DNA of 64,000 bases from Hyphomicrobiales bacterium (GTDB lineage Bacteria > Pseudomonadota > Alphaproteobacteria > Rhizobiales > Beijerinckiaceae), in contig JAIXUP010000009.1 of the NCBI GenBank assembly GCA_027483505.1, positions 231,728-295,727 of the forward strand. Reading direction: 5' to 3'. The position numbers and the translations under genes were made by a program. Below are positions 44,556-53,061 of this stretch, in pieces; the stretch's first letter is position 1; every line of letters starts with the position of its first letter. The notes beneath the pieces are model-generated. The model saw nothing but the letters and a program-made list of their open reading frames with translations, did no database searches and was not told the origin of the DNA.

Positions 44556-45035
44556 TCACCAGCGCGCGGCGGCCGCGTCGTCCTCGGCCTTGGCCTCGAC
44601 CCAGCCGCCGGTCGAACCGTCCAGCAGGTGCTCGCGCTTCCAGAACGGGGCGCGGGTCTTGAGATAGTCCATCATGAAATCCGCGGCCTCGAACGCTGCG
44701 CGGCGATGGGCGGAGGCGGCGATCACTAGCACGATGTCCTCGCCGGGTTTGATCAGGCCATGGCGGTGGATCGCGGTGAGCCCCATCAGCGGCCAGCGGG
44801 CCAGCGCGCTTTCGGCAACGCGCGCGATCTCCTCCTCGGCCATGCCGGGATAGTGCTCGAGCTCCAGTGCCTTGAGCCGCCCGCCTTCATCGCGGCACAG
44901 GCCGGCGAAGGTGACAATGCCGCCAATGTCCGTGCGCCCCGCCGTCAGCCGTGCAGTCTCGGCGGGGATGTCGAAAGGTTCGGACTGGATGCGGATGGTG
45001 CAGGGTGGGCGTGAGGACGCAGGCACGTCACCCAC
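44556..45035 (-). CDS. moaE: molybdopterin synthase catalytic subunit
   Basis: A 159-residue MoaE that inserts dithiolene sulfur into cyclic pyranopterin phosphate. The conserved block GIVTFAGLCRDEGG, then LEHYPGMAEEEI, IHRHGLIKPGEDIVLV, the AHRRAAFEAADFMMDYLKTRAPFWKRE run with the active-site Lys, and a typical length support it. It starts with GTG 45035 and overlaps moaD by 8 bases, and is third in the pgsA-moaD-moaE operon. Confidence 0.96.
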   Translation of the reverse strand: MGDVPASSRPPCTIRIQSEPFDIPAETARLTAGRTDIGGIVTFAGLCRDEGGRLKALELEHYPGMAEEEIARVAESALARWPLMGLTAIHRHGLIKPGEDIVLVIAASAHRRAAFEAADFMMDYLKTRAPFWKREHLLDGSTGGWVEAKAEDDAAAARW

Positions 45036-45282
45036 CCGTCATCGGCGGAAAGAAGGCAATTTCACCGGCGCCGGCAATGGGCGCGTCATGGGGCGCATGC
45101 TTCCTGTCGAGCGCCACGCGGATGACGGAAGACTGCTCGAATGCATAGGCATATTCCTCGCCGCGGGTCTGTTGCCAGGCGAGCAGATCGGCGACGGTGA
45201 CAAGGCCCGGCGGCAGGGCGACCGTTTCGTCGCTCTTGCCGACGCGCTCGCGCACCCAGGCGAAATAGACCAGCTTCGTCAC
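45028..45282 (-). CDS. moaD: molybdopterin synthase sulfur carrier subunit
   Basis: An 84-residue ubiquitin-like sulfur carrier ending in the required double glycine (PPMTGG), which is thiocarboxylated to supply sulfur to MoaE. The fold is visible in LVYFAWVRERVG and VADLLAW, with VRVALD-like VIRVALDRKHAPHD. It starts at GTG 45282, whose GTGA overlaps the pgsA stop by 4 bases, and its end overlaps moaE. The longer upstream frame is a shadow of pgsA. Confidence 0.95.
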   Translation of the reverse strand: MTKLVYFAWVRERVGKSDETVALPPGLVTVADLLAWQQTRGEEYAYAFEQSSVIRVALDRKHAPHDAPIAGAGEIAFFPPMTGG

Positions 45283-45902
45283 GGCTTCTTTCCGGCGTTC
45301 TGCTCGTCTTCCGCGACCATGTGGCGGATGCCCGAGCGCAGATAGTCCCAGCCCGTATAGATGGTCAGGACGGCGGCGATCCAGAGCAGGATCAGCCCGA
45401 TCATGATCGTGCCGGGCAGGACAACCTCGCCGGCCGGGCCTGCGATCAGAAAGCCCACCGCAACGAGCTGCGCCGTTGTCTTCCACTTGGCGACATTGCT
45501 GACCGGCACCGAGACCTTGAGTTCGGCGAGGAACTCGCGGAGCCCCGAGACCAGGATCTCCCGGCACAGGATGATGATTGCCGCCCAGAGCGAGAAGCCC
45601 GAGATGGTTTCGTCCGCTGCCAGCATCAGCAGGCAGGACGCGATCAGGAGTTTGTCGGCGATCGGATCCAGCATGCGCCCGATCGCCGATTGCTGGTGCC
45701 AGGCGCGGGCAAGATAGCCATCGAAGTAATCGGTGATGGCTGCGATGATGTAGATCGCCAGCGCAATCCAGCGCACCCAGTCCTCGCGTGGCCAGAACAA
45801 CAGCGCGACAACTGCGGGGATGGCGAGGATGCGCCCATAGGTGAGCAGGTTCGGCACCGAAAACGGCCCGGGCTTCCTCACACTGTCGGGCAGAATCGTC
45901 AT
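45279..45902 (-). CDS. pgsA: CDP-diacylglycerol-glycerol-3-phosphate 3-phosphatidyltransferase
   Basis: A 207-residue inner-membrane enzyme making phosphatidylglycerol phosphate. The CDP-alcohol phosphotransferase signature D-G-x2-A-R-x8-G-x3-D-x3-D is complete: DYFDGYLARAWHQQSAIGRM followed by LDPIADK. About five membrane helices follow. It is the first gene of an operon with moaD and moaE, an arrangement often kept in Hyphomicrobiales. ATG 45902 is used; 45926 adds eight residues. No strong ribosome-binding site is seen. Confidence 0.95.
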   Translation of the reverse strand: MTILPDSVRKPGPFSVPNLLTYGRILAIPAVVALLFWPREDWVRWIALAIYIIAAITDYFDGYLARAWHQQSAIGRMLDPIADKLLIASCLLMLAADETISGFSLWAAIIILCREILVSGLREFLAELKVSVPVSNVAKWKTTAQLVAVGFLIAGPAGEVVLPGTIMIGLILLWIAAVLTIYTGWDYLRSGIRHMVAEDEQNAGKKP

Positions 45903-46128
45903 GGCGCTACACAATAGGGATGTCATGTGACGGTCAACTGATCGAACAGGCTAATTGCAGAGCGCCATGTTTGTCGACAGGCCGCCGCTCGGTCTTTCGC
46001 CCGCGCCCCGTTTGAAGTGCCGATGTCCGATCCCAAGCGGCGATGTGCCAAGAGCCATCGCGCGTCTGATCGATGCCACGAGAGCAAAGTTGCCTTCAAT
46101 GCGATAACATCGATAAATTGTTGACAAA

Positions 46129-46145
46129 GTATCATTGATTGATAC
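46129..46145. promoter_or_regulatory. GTATCA-N5-TGATAC operator upstream of the TRAP operon
   Basis: The 306-bp gap between pgsA and dctQ (45903-46208) contains no credible gene. It holds this perfect dyad, about 64 bases before dctQ, embedded in an AT-rich stretch with TTGACA just before it and a TTGCCT-N16-GATAAA promoter-like pair (about 46091-46118). Dyads of this type are typical of GntR-family control of TRAP genes, but no GntR gene is in the window; a winged-helix gene lies downstream of dctP. Confidence 0.55.
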
Positions 46146-46208
46146 CTTGCCCATAATGGCTGGATCGCGCAACAATCGGAAAGGGTTGGGCGTGAGGCGG
46201 TATCACAT

Positions 46209-46802
46209 ATGACCGCACCGGATCGTCTGACCGTGGCCGGCACAGGGGGGCACATGCTGCTGCGCAAGGTACTGGATCTGCTGTATCTCGGGGCGGGCGT
46301 GCTCGCCGGTGTCTTTCTGGTCATCATCCTCGTCCTGATGATGGTCATGTCGCTGGGGCGACCCATCGGCATTAACATCCCCTCCGGCGATGATTTCGCG
46401 GCCTGGTCGATGGCTGCCATGTCGTTCCTGGGCCTCGCCTACACTTTCAAGTCCGGTGACATGATCCGTGTTGGCCTGCTGGTCGACCGCTATGAAGGCC
46501 GGACAAAGCAGATCATCGAGGTCGTCTGCCTCGTGATTGCCATCGGCTTTGTCGGTTTCTTCGCCTGGCATGCGGTCATCTTCACGCAGTTCTCCTGGAT
46601 CCTGAATGATCGCGCCACAGGCGTCGTGCCGGTGCCGCTCTGGATACCGCAGCTCGCCTATTGCGGCGGGCTTGTGCTGCTGACGGTCGCGATGGTCGAT
46701 GAACTCATCCATGTGCTGCGCGGCGGCATGCCCCGCTACGAGAAGCCAAAGCCCACGACCGCCGAAGAGGTGATCGAGCAGGCCATCCAGAGTGCGGTGT
46801 AA
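46209..46802 (+). CDS. TRAP transporter small permease (DctQ)
   Basis: A 197-residue four-helix membrane subunit of a tripartite ATP-independent periplasmic transporter. The helices are at about 20-42, 62-82, 100-122 and 140-162. It pairs with the large permease that follows 2 bases after its stop. GAGGCGG precedes ATG 46209; ATG 46254, after GGGGGG, would remove the 15-residue N-terminus. The solute is unknown. Confidence 0.92.
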   Translation: MTAPDRLTVAGTGGHMLLRKVLDLLYLGAGVLAGVFLVIILVLMMVMSLGRPIGINIPSGDDFAAWSMAAMSFLGLAYTFKSGDMIRVGLLVDRYEGRTKQIIEVVCLVIAIGFVGFFAWHAVIFTQFSWILNDRATGVVPVPLWIPQLAYCGGLVLLTVAMVDELIHVLRGGMPRYEKPKPTTAEEVIEQAIQSAV

Positions 46803-46804
46803 CC

Positions 46805-48112
46805 ATGGACCTTGTCTCGATTTCCGTCCTTCTGCTTTTCTTCCTGATGGTCTTGCTGCTGGGGGGCGTCTGGATCGCCATAGCGCTGCTCGCCACCGGG
46901 TTTGTCGGCATGCAGTTCGTCGCAGGCAACATTCCCGCCGGCTCGGTGCTGGCCACCACGATCTGGGGCAACTCGGCCTCGTGGGAACTGGCTGCCTTGC
47001 CGTTGTTCATCTGGATGGGCGAAATCCTGTTTCGCACCAAGCTCTCCGAAGAGATGTTCAAGGGCCTCGCGCCATGGCTCAATCGCATCCCGGGCCGCCT
47101 GATGCATGTCAACGTGCTGGCCTCGGGCCTGTTCGGCTCGGTCTCAGGCTCTTCGGCTGCAACAACAGCGACGGTCGCCAAGATCGCGTTGCCTGAACTC
47201 AAGCGCCGCGGCTATGACGAGAAGCTGGCGCTTGGCTCGCTCGCAGGCGCAGGCACGCTCGGCATCCTGATCCCGCCGTCGATCACCATGGTGATCTATG
47301 CGGTGGCGGCGAACGTCTCGATCATCCAGGTCTTCCTGGCCGGTTTCATCCCCGGCGCGCTGGTGATGCTGCTGTACAGCGGCTATATCGCGGGCTGGCA
47401 CATGCTCAATCCCGACAAGGCTCCGCCTGCGGAGCCGGCTATGACCTTCCGCGAGAAACTGCGGGAATCCAGGAATCTGATCCCGGTTTCGTTGCTGATC
47501 CTGCTCGTCTTTGTCGCGCTCGGGGCCGGATGGGCCACCGCAACCGAATGTGCCGCCTGGGGCGTTGTCGGGTCATTCGCGATCGCCGCCTGGCAGGGCT
47601 TTCTGACCCGGGAAAGCTTCTGGCAGAGCGTCATGGGCACGGTGAAGGTCACCTGCATGATCATGCTGATCCTGGCAGGCGCCGCCTTCATGAAGCAGTC
47701 CATGGGCTACACCGGCATCCCGAACGCGCTGGCGGCCTGGGTCGATGGCCTCAACCTGAGCCCCTACGCGCTGATTGCCGTGCTAACGGTGATGTATATC
47801 ATCCTCGGCACCGCGCTCGACGGCATTTCGATGATCGTGCTGACAACGGCCATCGTGCTGCCGATGATCGAGAAGGCCGGGTTCAACCTGGTCTGGTTCG
47901 GCATCTTCATGGTCCTGGTGGTCGAGATGGCGGAGATTTCGCCGCCTGTCGGCTTCAACCTCTTCGTGCTGCAGACCATGTCCGGCAAGGACTCGAATTT
48001 CGTGGCTTTGGCGGCCTTGCCGTTCTTCTTCCTGCTGATTGTCGCTGTCGCCATCGTCACCGTGTTTCCCGGCCTGGTGATGTGGCTGCCGCAAATGGTA
48101 TTTCCTGGCTGA
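46805..48112 (+). CDS. TRAP transporter large permease (DctM)
   Basis: A 435-residue membrane protein with about 12 helices that moves the solute using a sodium or proton gradient. Family features include GNSASWELAALPLFIWMGEIL, FGSVSGSSAATTATVAKIALPE, GTLGILIPPSITMVIYAV and EMAEISPPVGFNLFVLQ. It lies between DctQ and DctP genes, a full TRAP operon order Q-M-P. The substrate is not deducible. Confidence 0.95.
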   Translation: MDLVSISVLLLFFLMVLLLGGVWIAIALLATGFVGMQFVAGNIPAGSVLATTIWGNSASWELAALPLFIWMGEILFRTKLSEEMFKGLAPWLNRIPGRLMHVNVLASGLFGSVSGSSAATTATVAKIALPELKRRGYDEKLALGSLAGAGTLGILIPPSITMVIYAVAANVSIIQVFLAGFIPGALVMLLYSGYIAGWHMLNPDKAPPAEPAMTFREKLRESRNLIPVSLLILLVFVALGAGWATATECAAWGVVGSFAIAAWQGFLTRESFWQSVMGTVKVTCMIMLILAGAAFMKQSMGYTGIPNALAAWVDGLNLSPYALIAVLTVMYIILGTALDGISMIVLTTAIVLPMIEKAGFNLVWFGIFMVLVVEMAEISPPVGFNLFVLQTMSGKDSNFVALAALPFFFLLIVAVAIVTVFPGLVMWLPQMVFPG

Positions 48113-48183
48113 TTGGGCCAGTCTTGCCGGCCAGACTGTTTTTGCAACCGCCCGTTTTTCAACCGCTCGTGGAGGAGCACACA

Positions 48184-49170
48184 ATGAAGCGCAGAGATAT
48201 CATGAAGACCGCAGCCCTTGCTGCGATTGCCGGGTTTGGCCTGCAGGCCTCACCCGCCGTGGCGCAGTTGAAATGGAACCTGCCCGCCGCCTATGCCAAC
48301 ACCAACTATCACACCGAGAATCTGGTTGAATTCGCCAAGGAGGTCGAGAAAGCCACGGGCGGCAAGCTTTCGATCACCGTCCACGGCAACGCCTCGCTGT
48401 TCAAGGCGCCCGAAATCAAGCGTGCTGTCGCAACCGGCCAGGCCCAGATGGGCGAGGTGCTGATCTCGATCCACGAGAACGAGAACCCGCTCTTCGGCAT
48501 CGATGTGGTCCCCTTCCTCGCCACCTCGTTCAGCGATGCCAAGAAGCTCTGGGAAGCCGCCAAACCATCGATCACCAAGGCGCTCGACGCGCAGGGCCTG
48601 ATGGTGCTGATGGCTGTGCCATGGCCGCCGCAGGGCATATACGCCAAGAAGGATCTGAACTCGGTTGCCGACATGCGCGGCCTGAAATGGCGCGCTTACA
48701 ATGTCGGCACCGCCCGCATCGCTGAAATCGTCGGCGCTCAGCCGCTGACCATCCAGGCCGCCGAACTGCCACAGGCGCTGGCGACCGGCGTCGCCGACAG
48801 CTTCATGTCATCGGGCGCAACCGGCTTTGACACCAAGGTGTGGGAATCCCTGACGCATTTTTATGACACCCAAGCCTGGATCCCCAACAACATCACCTTC
48901 GTCAACAAGGCCGCTTTTGCGGCCCTCGACAAGCCGACCCAGGATGCCGTGCTGAAGGCCGCCGCTGACGCGGAAGCCCGTGGCCGCCGGATTGCCGACG
49001 AACGCACCAACTTCTTCCTGAAGGAACTGGCCGCCAAGGGCATGAAGGTTCAGCCACCGTCGCCAGCCTTCAAGGACGGGCTTGCCAAGGTCGGCGAACA
49101 GCTGACCGCCGACTGGCTGAAGAAAGCCGGGGCTGACGGCGCCGCCGTGATCAGCGCCTTCAAGAAGTGA
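48184..49170 (+). CDS. TRAP transporter solute-binding protein (DctP)
   Basis: A 328-residue periplasmic binding protein. The signal peptide ends near PAVAQ at 28; a RR at positions 3-4 may mark Tat export. The DctP fold shows AKEVEKATGGKLSITVHGNASLF, DSFMSSGATGFDTKVWE and the conserved Arg in MRGLKWRAYNVGT that binds a carboxylate. GGAGGA lies 7 bases before ATG 48184. It is the third gene of the Q-M-P operon and is followed by two hairpins. The solute is likely an organic acid. Confidence 0.95.
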   Translation: MKRRDIMKTAALAAIAGFGLQASPAVAQLKWNLPAAYANTNYHTENLVEFAKEVEKATGGKLSITVHGNASLFKAPEIKRAVATGQAQMGEVLISIHENENPLFGIDVVPFLATSFSDAKKLWEAAKPSITKALDAQGLMVLMAVPWPPQGIYAKKDLNSVADMRGLKWRAYNVGTARIAEIVGAQPLTIQAAELPQALATGVADSFMSSGATGFDTKVWESLTHFYDTQAWIPNNITFVNKAAFAALDKPTQDAVLKAAADAEARGRRIADERTNFFLKELAAKGMKVQPPSPAFKDGLAKVGEQLTADWLKKAGADGAAVISAFKK

Positions 49171-49175
49171 CGACA

Positions 49176-49230
49176 AGCCCCTTCCGAAGGGGCTGACTGC
49201 AGATGCCGCCATGGTTCGCCGTGGCGGCAT
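49176..49230 (+). terminator. two tandem hairpins after the TRAP operon
   Basis: AGCCCCTT/AAGGGGCT (49176-49194) with loop CCG is followed by ATGCCGCCA/TGGCGGCAT (49203-49230), after which comes TCTTGTCC. Neither has a clean T-tract, but together they should reduce readthrough from dctP into the winged-helix gene. Confidence 0.65.
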
Positions 49231-49253
49231 TCTTGTCCTGACAGGAGCACAGA

Positions 49254-49778
49254 ATGTCCGAAACTGGTTCATCACCTGTTGGCCCGATTGTCTCGTCAGG
49301 CCATCTCGCCTCGGGGGCGCTGCCGGCGCTCTCCGAGTTCGAGTTCGGCATGATCATGACGGTGCACGCCTTCAACCGCTGGATGGTGCGCTGCATGGCG
49401 GCGGCCGGCATGCCCGACCTGTCGCCGCTCGATGTGCTGGTGATGCACAACGTCAACCATCGCGGCAAGGCCAAGCGCCTTGCCGATGTCTGCCTCGTGC
49501 TCAACATCGAGGACACGCATGTGGTGAGCTATTCGCTCAAGAAGCTGGAAAAGCTGAAGCTCATCAAGGCGGGCCGGCTCGGCAAGGAAAAGACCGTGCA
49601 GGTCACCCCGGCTGGCGAAGCGCTCTGCGCGCGCTACCGCGAAGTCCGCGAGGCGCTGCTGGTCAAGTCGGTGATCGGCACCGGCGTCGACGCCGAGCGG
49701 CTGTCCGACATCGCGGCGCAGCTCCGGGCGCTCTCGGGCCAGTACGATCAGGCGGCGCGGGCGGCCGCAAGCCTGTGA
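49254..49778 (+). CDS. winged-helix transcriptional regulator (MarR-like)
   Basis: A 174-residue DNA-binding protein. The central wing region reads DLSPLDVLVMHNVNHRGKAKRLADVCLVLNIEDTHVVSYSLKKLEKLKLI, close to MarR/PF13463-type folds, and ends in an alanine-rich coil. GACAGGAGC gives a good site before ATG 49254. It follows the TRAP operon after tandem hairpins, so it may be its regulator, although the GTATCA dyad upstream of dctQ is of a different style. Confidence 0.85.
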   Translation: MSETGSSPVGPIVSSGHLASGALPALSEFEFGMIMTVHAFNRWMVRCMAAAGMPDLSPLDVLVMHNVNHRGKAKRLADVCLVLNIEDTHVVSYSLKKLEKLKLIKAGRLGKEKTVQVTPAGEALCARYREVREALLVKSVIGTGVDAERLSDIAAQLRALSGQYDQAARAAASL

Positions 49779-49807
49779 GAGGGCCGGCGCGGGCTTCGGC
49801 TCCTGCC

Positions 49808-49826
49808 TTAAATCATCCTTAACCAT
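49808..49826 (+). promoter_or_regulatory. CtrA-type box upstream of the lytic transglycosylase
   Basis: TTAA-N7-TTAACCAT reads TTAAATCATCCTTAACCAT. This is the full consensus for the cell-cycle regulator CtrA of alphaproteobacteria, 55-73 bases before ATG 49881. It suggests cell-cycle control of wall turnover. CtrA itself is not in the window. Confidence 0.6.
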
Positions 49827-49880
49827 ACGCCATGCCAAGATGACAGCCTGATCCGTCCTCTGCCAAAGGGGCTTCTTGCC

Positions 49881-51068
49881 ATGTCCAGCTTGCTTCGGCC
49901 CGTTCCGCTCGCATTCGTTGCCTCGTTGCTGGCCGCCGCGCCGGCCCGCGCTGATTTCGATGACTGCGTCGCAGGAATTCGTGCCTCCGCCCTGTCGCAG
50001 GGCGTTTCGGCGCAGGTGTTCGACCGCGCCATGTCCGGCGTGACGCCCGATCCCAAGGTGATCGAGGCGATGAACAACCAGCCCGAGTTCCGCACGCCGA
50101 TCTGGGACTATCTCGGCGCGCTGGTCGACGAGGAGCGCGTGACCGAAGGCCGGCAGATGCTGCGCACCCATGCCAGCGCACTGGCCGCCGCCGAGCAGCG
50201 CTATGGGGTTGACCGCCACACCATCGTCGCGGTGTGGGGGGTCGAGAGCAATTATGGCAAGGTGCGGGGCCGCTGGTCTCTGCCGCAGGCGCTGTCGACC
50301 GCTGCCTGCCTTGCGACGCGCCGCAATGCTTTTTTCCGGGGTGAACTCATCGCGACGATGAAAATCATCCAGCGTGGTGATCTCAGGCAGGAGCAGCTGA
50401 TGGGCTCATGGGCGGGGGCGTTCGGCCACACCCAGTTCATCCCGACCACCTACCTTCGTCTGGCGGTCGATGGCGACGGCGACGGGAGGCGAGATCTGGT
50501 GGATTCGATCCCCGACGCGCTGCATTCAACCGCCAATTTCATGGCCAAGGCCGGCTGGCAGACGGGCGCAAGCTGGGGCTATGAGGTCGATGTGCCGTCG
50601 GGCTATTCCGGGCCTGTGGGCCGCACCTCGCGTGCGCCGGTGTCAAGCTGGGCCTCGCGCGGCATCAGGCGCGTGGGCGGCGGCGAGTTGACGGGGGGCG
50701 GCAATGCCGGCCTCGTCTATCCGGCCAAGGGCGGGCCGGCCTGGCTGGTGTTCAAGAACTATGACGCGGCGTTTTCGTACAATGGCGCGGACAGCTACGC
50801 GCTGGCCATCTCGATCCTGTCCGACCGCCTGCGGGGCCGCCCGGGCGTGCAGCAGGCCTGGCCGACCGATGACCCGCCAACCTCGCGCGAGGAACGCCGC
50901 GAGCTGCAGCGCCTGCTGATTTCGCGCGGGCATGACGTGGGCGAGCCGACCGGGGGCATCGGCCCGTTGAGCCGCGCTGCGATCTCGGCCGAGGAGCGTC
51001 GCCTTGGCATGCCGCCGACGGGCAGGGCGGGCGGCAAGATCCTGCAGGCGCTCAGGGCAGGGCGATGA
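49881..51068 (+). CDS. lytic murein transglycosylase, MltB type
   Basis: A 395-residue exported enzyme that cleaves peptidoglycan and forms 1,6-anhydro-MurNAc. The signal peptide ends near ARADF at 24. The catalytic Glu is E122 in GVESNYG; GAFGHTQFIPTTYLRLAVDGDGDG and the PSG/SW segments complete the MltB (GH103) fold, and residues about 325-390 form a peptidoglycan-binding domain with LISRGHDVGEPTGGIGPLSRAA. Its ATGA overlaps the Rid-family gene. A CtrA-type box lies upstream. Confidence 0.94.
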   Translation: MSSLLRPVPLAFVASLLAAAPARADFDDCVAGIRASALSQGVSAQVFDRAMSGVTPDPKVIEAMNNQPEFRTPIWDYLGALVDEERVTEGRQMLRTHASALAAAEQRYGVDRHTIVAVWGVESNYGKVRGRWSLPQALSTAACLATRRNAFFRGELIATMKIIQRGDLRQEQLMGSWAGAFGHTQFIPTTYLRLAVDGDGDGRRDLVDSIPDALHSTANFMAKAGWQTGASWGYEVDVPSGYSGPVGRTSRAPVSSWASRGIRRVGGGELTGGGNAGLVYPAKGGPAWLVFKNYDAAFSYNGADSYALAISILSDRLRGRPGVQQAWPTDDPPTSREERRELQRLLISRGHDVGEPTGGIGPLSRAAISAEERRLGMPPTGRAGGKILQALRAGR

Positions 51069-51448
51069 CACGCCGGCTGATCAGCACCGGCTCGCCGTTC
51101 GAGACCTCCTATGGTTATTCGCGCGCGGTGATCGACGGCGATCTTGTGTTCGTCTCGGGCACCACGGGCTATGACTACGCCACCATGACCATGCCCGATG
51201 ACGTGGCCGAGCAGGCCCGAAATGTCTTTGCGACGCTGGCTTCTGTCCTTGCCGAGGCCGGCTCGTCGCTGGAGCAGGTGGTGCGGGCCCAGTATTTCGT
51301 CACCGATCGCCGCTACTGCGAGCCTGTCCTGTCCGTCTGCGGCGAGGTTTTCGGAGCCATCAGGCCTGCTGCGGGCATCTACGTGGTGGCCGGCCTGCTG
51401 AAGCCCGAAATGAAGGTCGAGATCGAGGTCACCGCGCGTCTGCGCTGA
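51065..51448 (+). CDS. Rid-family protein lacking the RidA arginine
   Basis: A 127-residue Rid/YjgF fold protein, recognised by LVFVSGTTGYD, the LEQVVRAQYFVTD segment and VEIEVTARLR. In active RidA an Arg just before the last strands (ARS) binds the substrate carboxylate; here the segment is RPAAGIYVV and the Arg is missing. It may therefore bind a different ligand. It overlaps the transglycosylase stop by ATGA, so the two are cotranslated, an unusual pair. Confidence 0.85.
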   Translation: MTRRLISTGSPFETSYGYSRAVIDGDLVFVSGTTGYDYATMTMPDDVAEQARNVFATLASVLAEAGSSLEQVVRAQYFVTDRRYCEPVLSVCGEVFGAIRPAAGIYVVAGLLKPEMKVEIEVTARLR

Positions 51449-51501
51449 ACCCTTCTGGCGCTCGATTCCCCCGGCGCGGGATGCGCGAGGGCGATCCGCA
51501 T

Positions 51502-51545
51502 CTGTCATTGAGATGACATCCGGCTGTCACACGGCTGAAACCGCC
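51502..51545 (+). promoter_or_regulatory. Pho box, four 11-bp units
   Basis: Starting at 51502, 11-bp units read CTGTCAT, ATGACAT, CTGTCAC and CTGAAAC with spacers of four bases. Units 1 and 3 match the PhoB half-site CTGTCAY exactly at a 22-bp spacing. The site lies 47-90 bases before the phytase-like gene at 51592, so phosphate starvation should induce it. Confidence 0.75.
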
Positions 51546-51591
51546 TGCCGCCAGTGAGCACCCATCGTTCTCGTTGCCGGAGGTCTCCCCA

Positions 51592-52944
51592 ATGCGCCGT
51601 TTTCTCGCCGCCAGCGCCGCCGCGCTTGCGCTGTCCCTGTCATCCGCCATCGCCAGCACGGAGTTTCCGGCGAAGCTCGCCGGTCACGCCATCCTGCCGG
51701 CGGAAACCTTCATCCAGCCGCCGGCCGATGCGCCGGCAGACCTGAAGATTTCCGGCCGCTTCACCAATGTCGCGCGTGCCGAGGGCGTCGGCACCGTGAT
51801 GGGCCGCTCGAATGGACGGCCGACCGGCCTGCGCGTGCCCTTTTTCGGGCAGCCCGTGCAAGGCCATTCCGGCATCAAGCGCATGCGCGACGGGACGTTC
51901 TGGGTGCTGACCGACAATGGCTTCGGCTCGAAGCTGAACTCCCCCGACGCCATGCTCTTCGTGCGGCGCTACAACATCGACTGGGGCCGCGGCGCGATGG
52001 ATGCGCTGGAAACCGTCTGGCTGCATGACCCGGACAGCAAGGTGCCGTTCCGGATCGCCAATGAAGGCACGGCCAAGCGCTACCTGACCGGCAGCGATTT
52101 CGACCTCGAAGGCTTCCAGCCCATCGGCGACAAGCTCTGGTTCGGCGATGAGTTCGGCCCCTACCTGATCCGCACGGATCGTTCGGGCAAGGTCGAGGCG
52201 GTGTTCGAATCCCAGGTCGACGGCAAGCCGCTGCGCTCGCCTGACCATTTCCGCGTAGCTGCCTCGAACCCGGGCGCGCCCACCGATCCGACCGTCAATC
52301 TTGGCCGCTCGCGCGGCTATGAAGGCATGGCAGCCTCCCCGGACGGCAAGTTCATCTACGGCCTGCTCGAAGGCCCGGTCTGGGACGCCGAGAAGAAGGA
52401 TTGGGAGAAGACCGCCGAAGGCCGCACCGTGCTGCGCATCCTCGAGTTCTCCGTGACCGAGGAAAAGTGGACGGGCCGGCACTGGAAATATGTGCTGGAG
52501 CCCGGCGCGACCGCGATCGGCGACTTCAACATGATCGACGCGACCACGGCCCTCGTCATCGAGCGCGACAACGGCGAGGGCACGCCAGACAAGGCATGCC
52601 CTGCCGGTCAGCGCGCCGAGACCTGCTTCCATGATCTGGCGAAGTTCAAGCGCGTCGTGAAGATCGAGATGACGGACGCCAATGCCAACGCGCCGGTCCG
52701 CAAGATCGGTCATATCGACCTGATGAAGATTGCCGATCCGGACAAGCGGGCCCGCAAGCCGCTCAATGACGGCGTGCTGACCTTCCCCTTCTTCACCATC
52801 GAGAATGTCGATGTGGTCGACGCCAGGCACATCATTGTCGGCAATGACAACAACCTGCCGTTCTCGTCCTCGCGCGAGCCCAACAAGGCGGATGACAACG
52901 AGATGGTGCTGCTCGACGTCGAGGCTCTGCTGAAAGCCCGCTGA
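51592..52944 (+). CDS. secreted esterase-like phytase family protein
   Basis: A 450-residue exported beta-propeller-type protein of the Phytase-like (PF13449) family. The signal peptide ends near AIAST at 20. Typical features are GHSGIKRMRDGTFWVLTDNG, GRSRGYEGMAASPDGKFIYGLLEG and FNMIDATTALVIERDNGEG, with metal-binding acids scattered along the blades. Such proteins have phosphodiesterase, phytase or alkaline phosphatase-like activity in the periplasm. GGAGGT precedes ATG 51592. The upstream Pho box supports phosphorus scavenging. Confidence 0.9.
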   Translation: MRRFLAASAAALALSLSSAIASTEFPAKLAGHAILPAETFIQPPADAPADLKISGRFTNVARAEGVGTVMGRSNGRPTGLRVPFFGQPVQGHSGIKRMRDGTFWVLTDNGFGSKLNSPDAMLFVRRYNIDWGRGAMDALETVWLHDPDSKVPFRIANEGTAKRYLTGSDFDLEGFQPIGDKLWFGDEFGPYLIRTDRSGKVEAVFESQVDGKPLRSPDHFRVAASNPGAPTDPTVNLGRSRGYEGMAASPDGKFIYGLLEGPVWDAEKKDWEKTAEGRTVLRILEFSVTEEKWTGRHWKYVLEPGATAIGDFNMIDATTALVIERDNGEGTPDKACPAGQRAETCFHDLAKFKRVVKIEMTDANANAPVRKIGHIDLMKIADPDKRARKPLNDGVLTFPFFTIENVDVVDARHIIVGNDNNLPFSSSREPNKADDNEMVLLDVEALLKAR

Positions 52945-53018
52945 GGCTGTTCCGTCCGCGACAGGCCGCTTCCGCGCGGGTGTTGACGCCCCTGCCGGCA
53001 TGGCCGACAAACGATGGG

Positions 53019-53041
53019 GCGCGGGGGATGTCTCCCCGCGC
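53019..53041 (+). terminator. strong GC hairpin between the phytase-like gene and SDR
   Basis: GCGCGGGG and CCCCGCGC arms (53019-53026 and 53034-53041) with a 7-base loop, followed by TTGCTTGTGG. It may end the phytase transcript or structure the leader of the SDR gene, whose start is 20 bases on. Confidence 0.55.
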
Positions 53042-53061
53042 TTGCTTGTGGAGTTGCGGTG

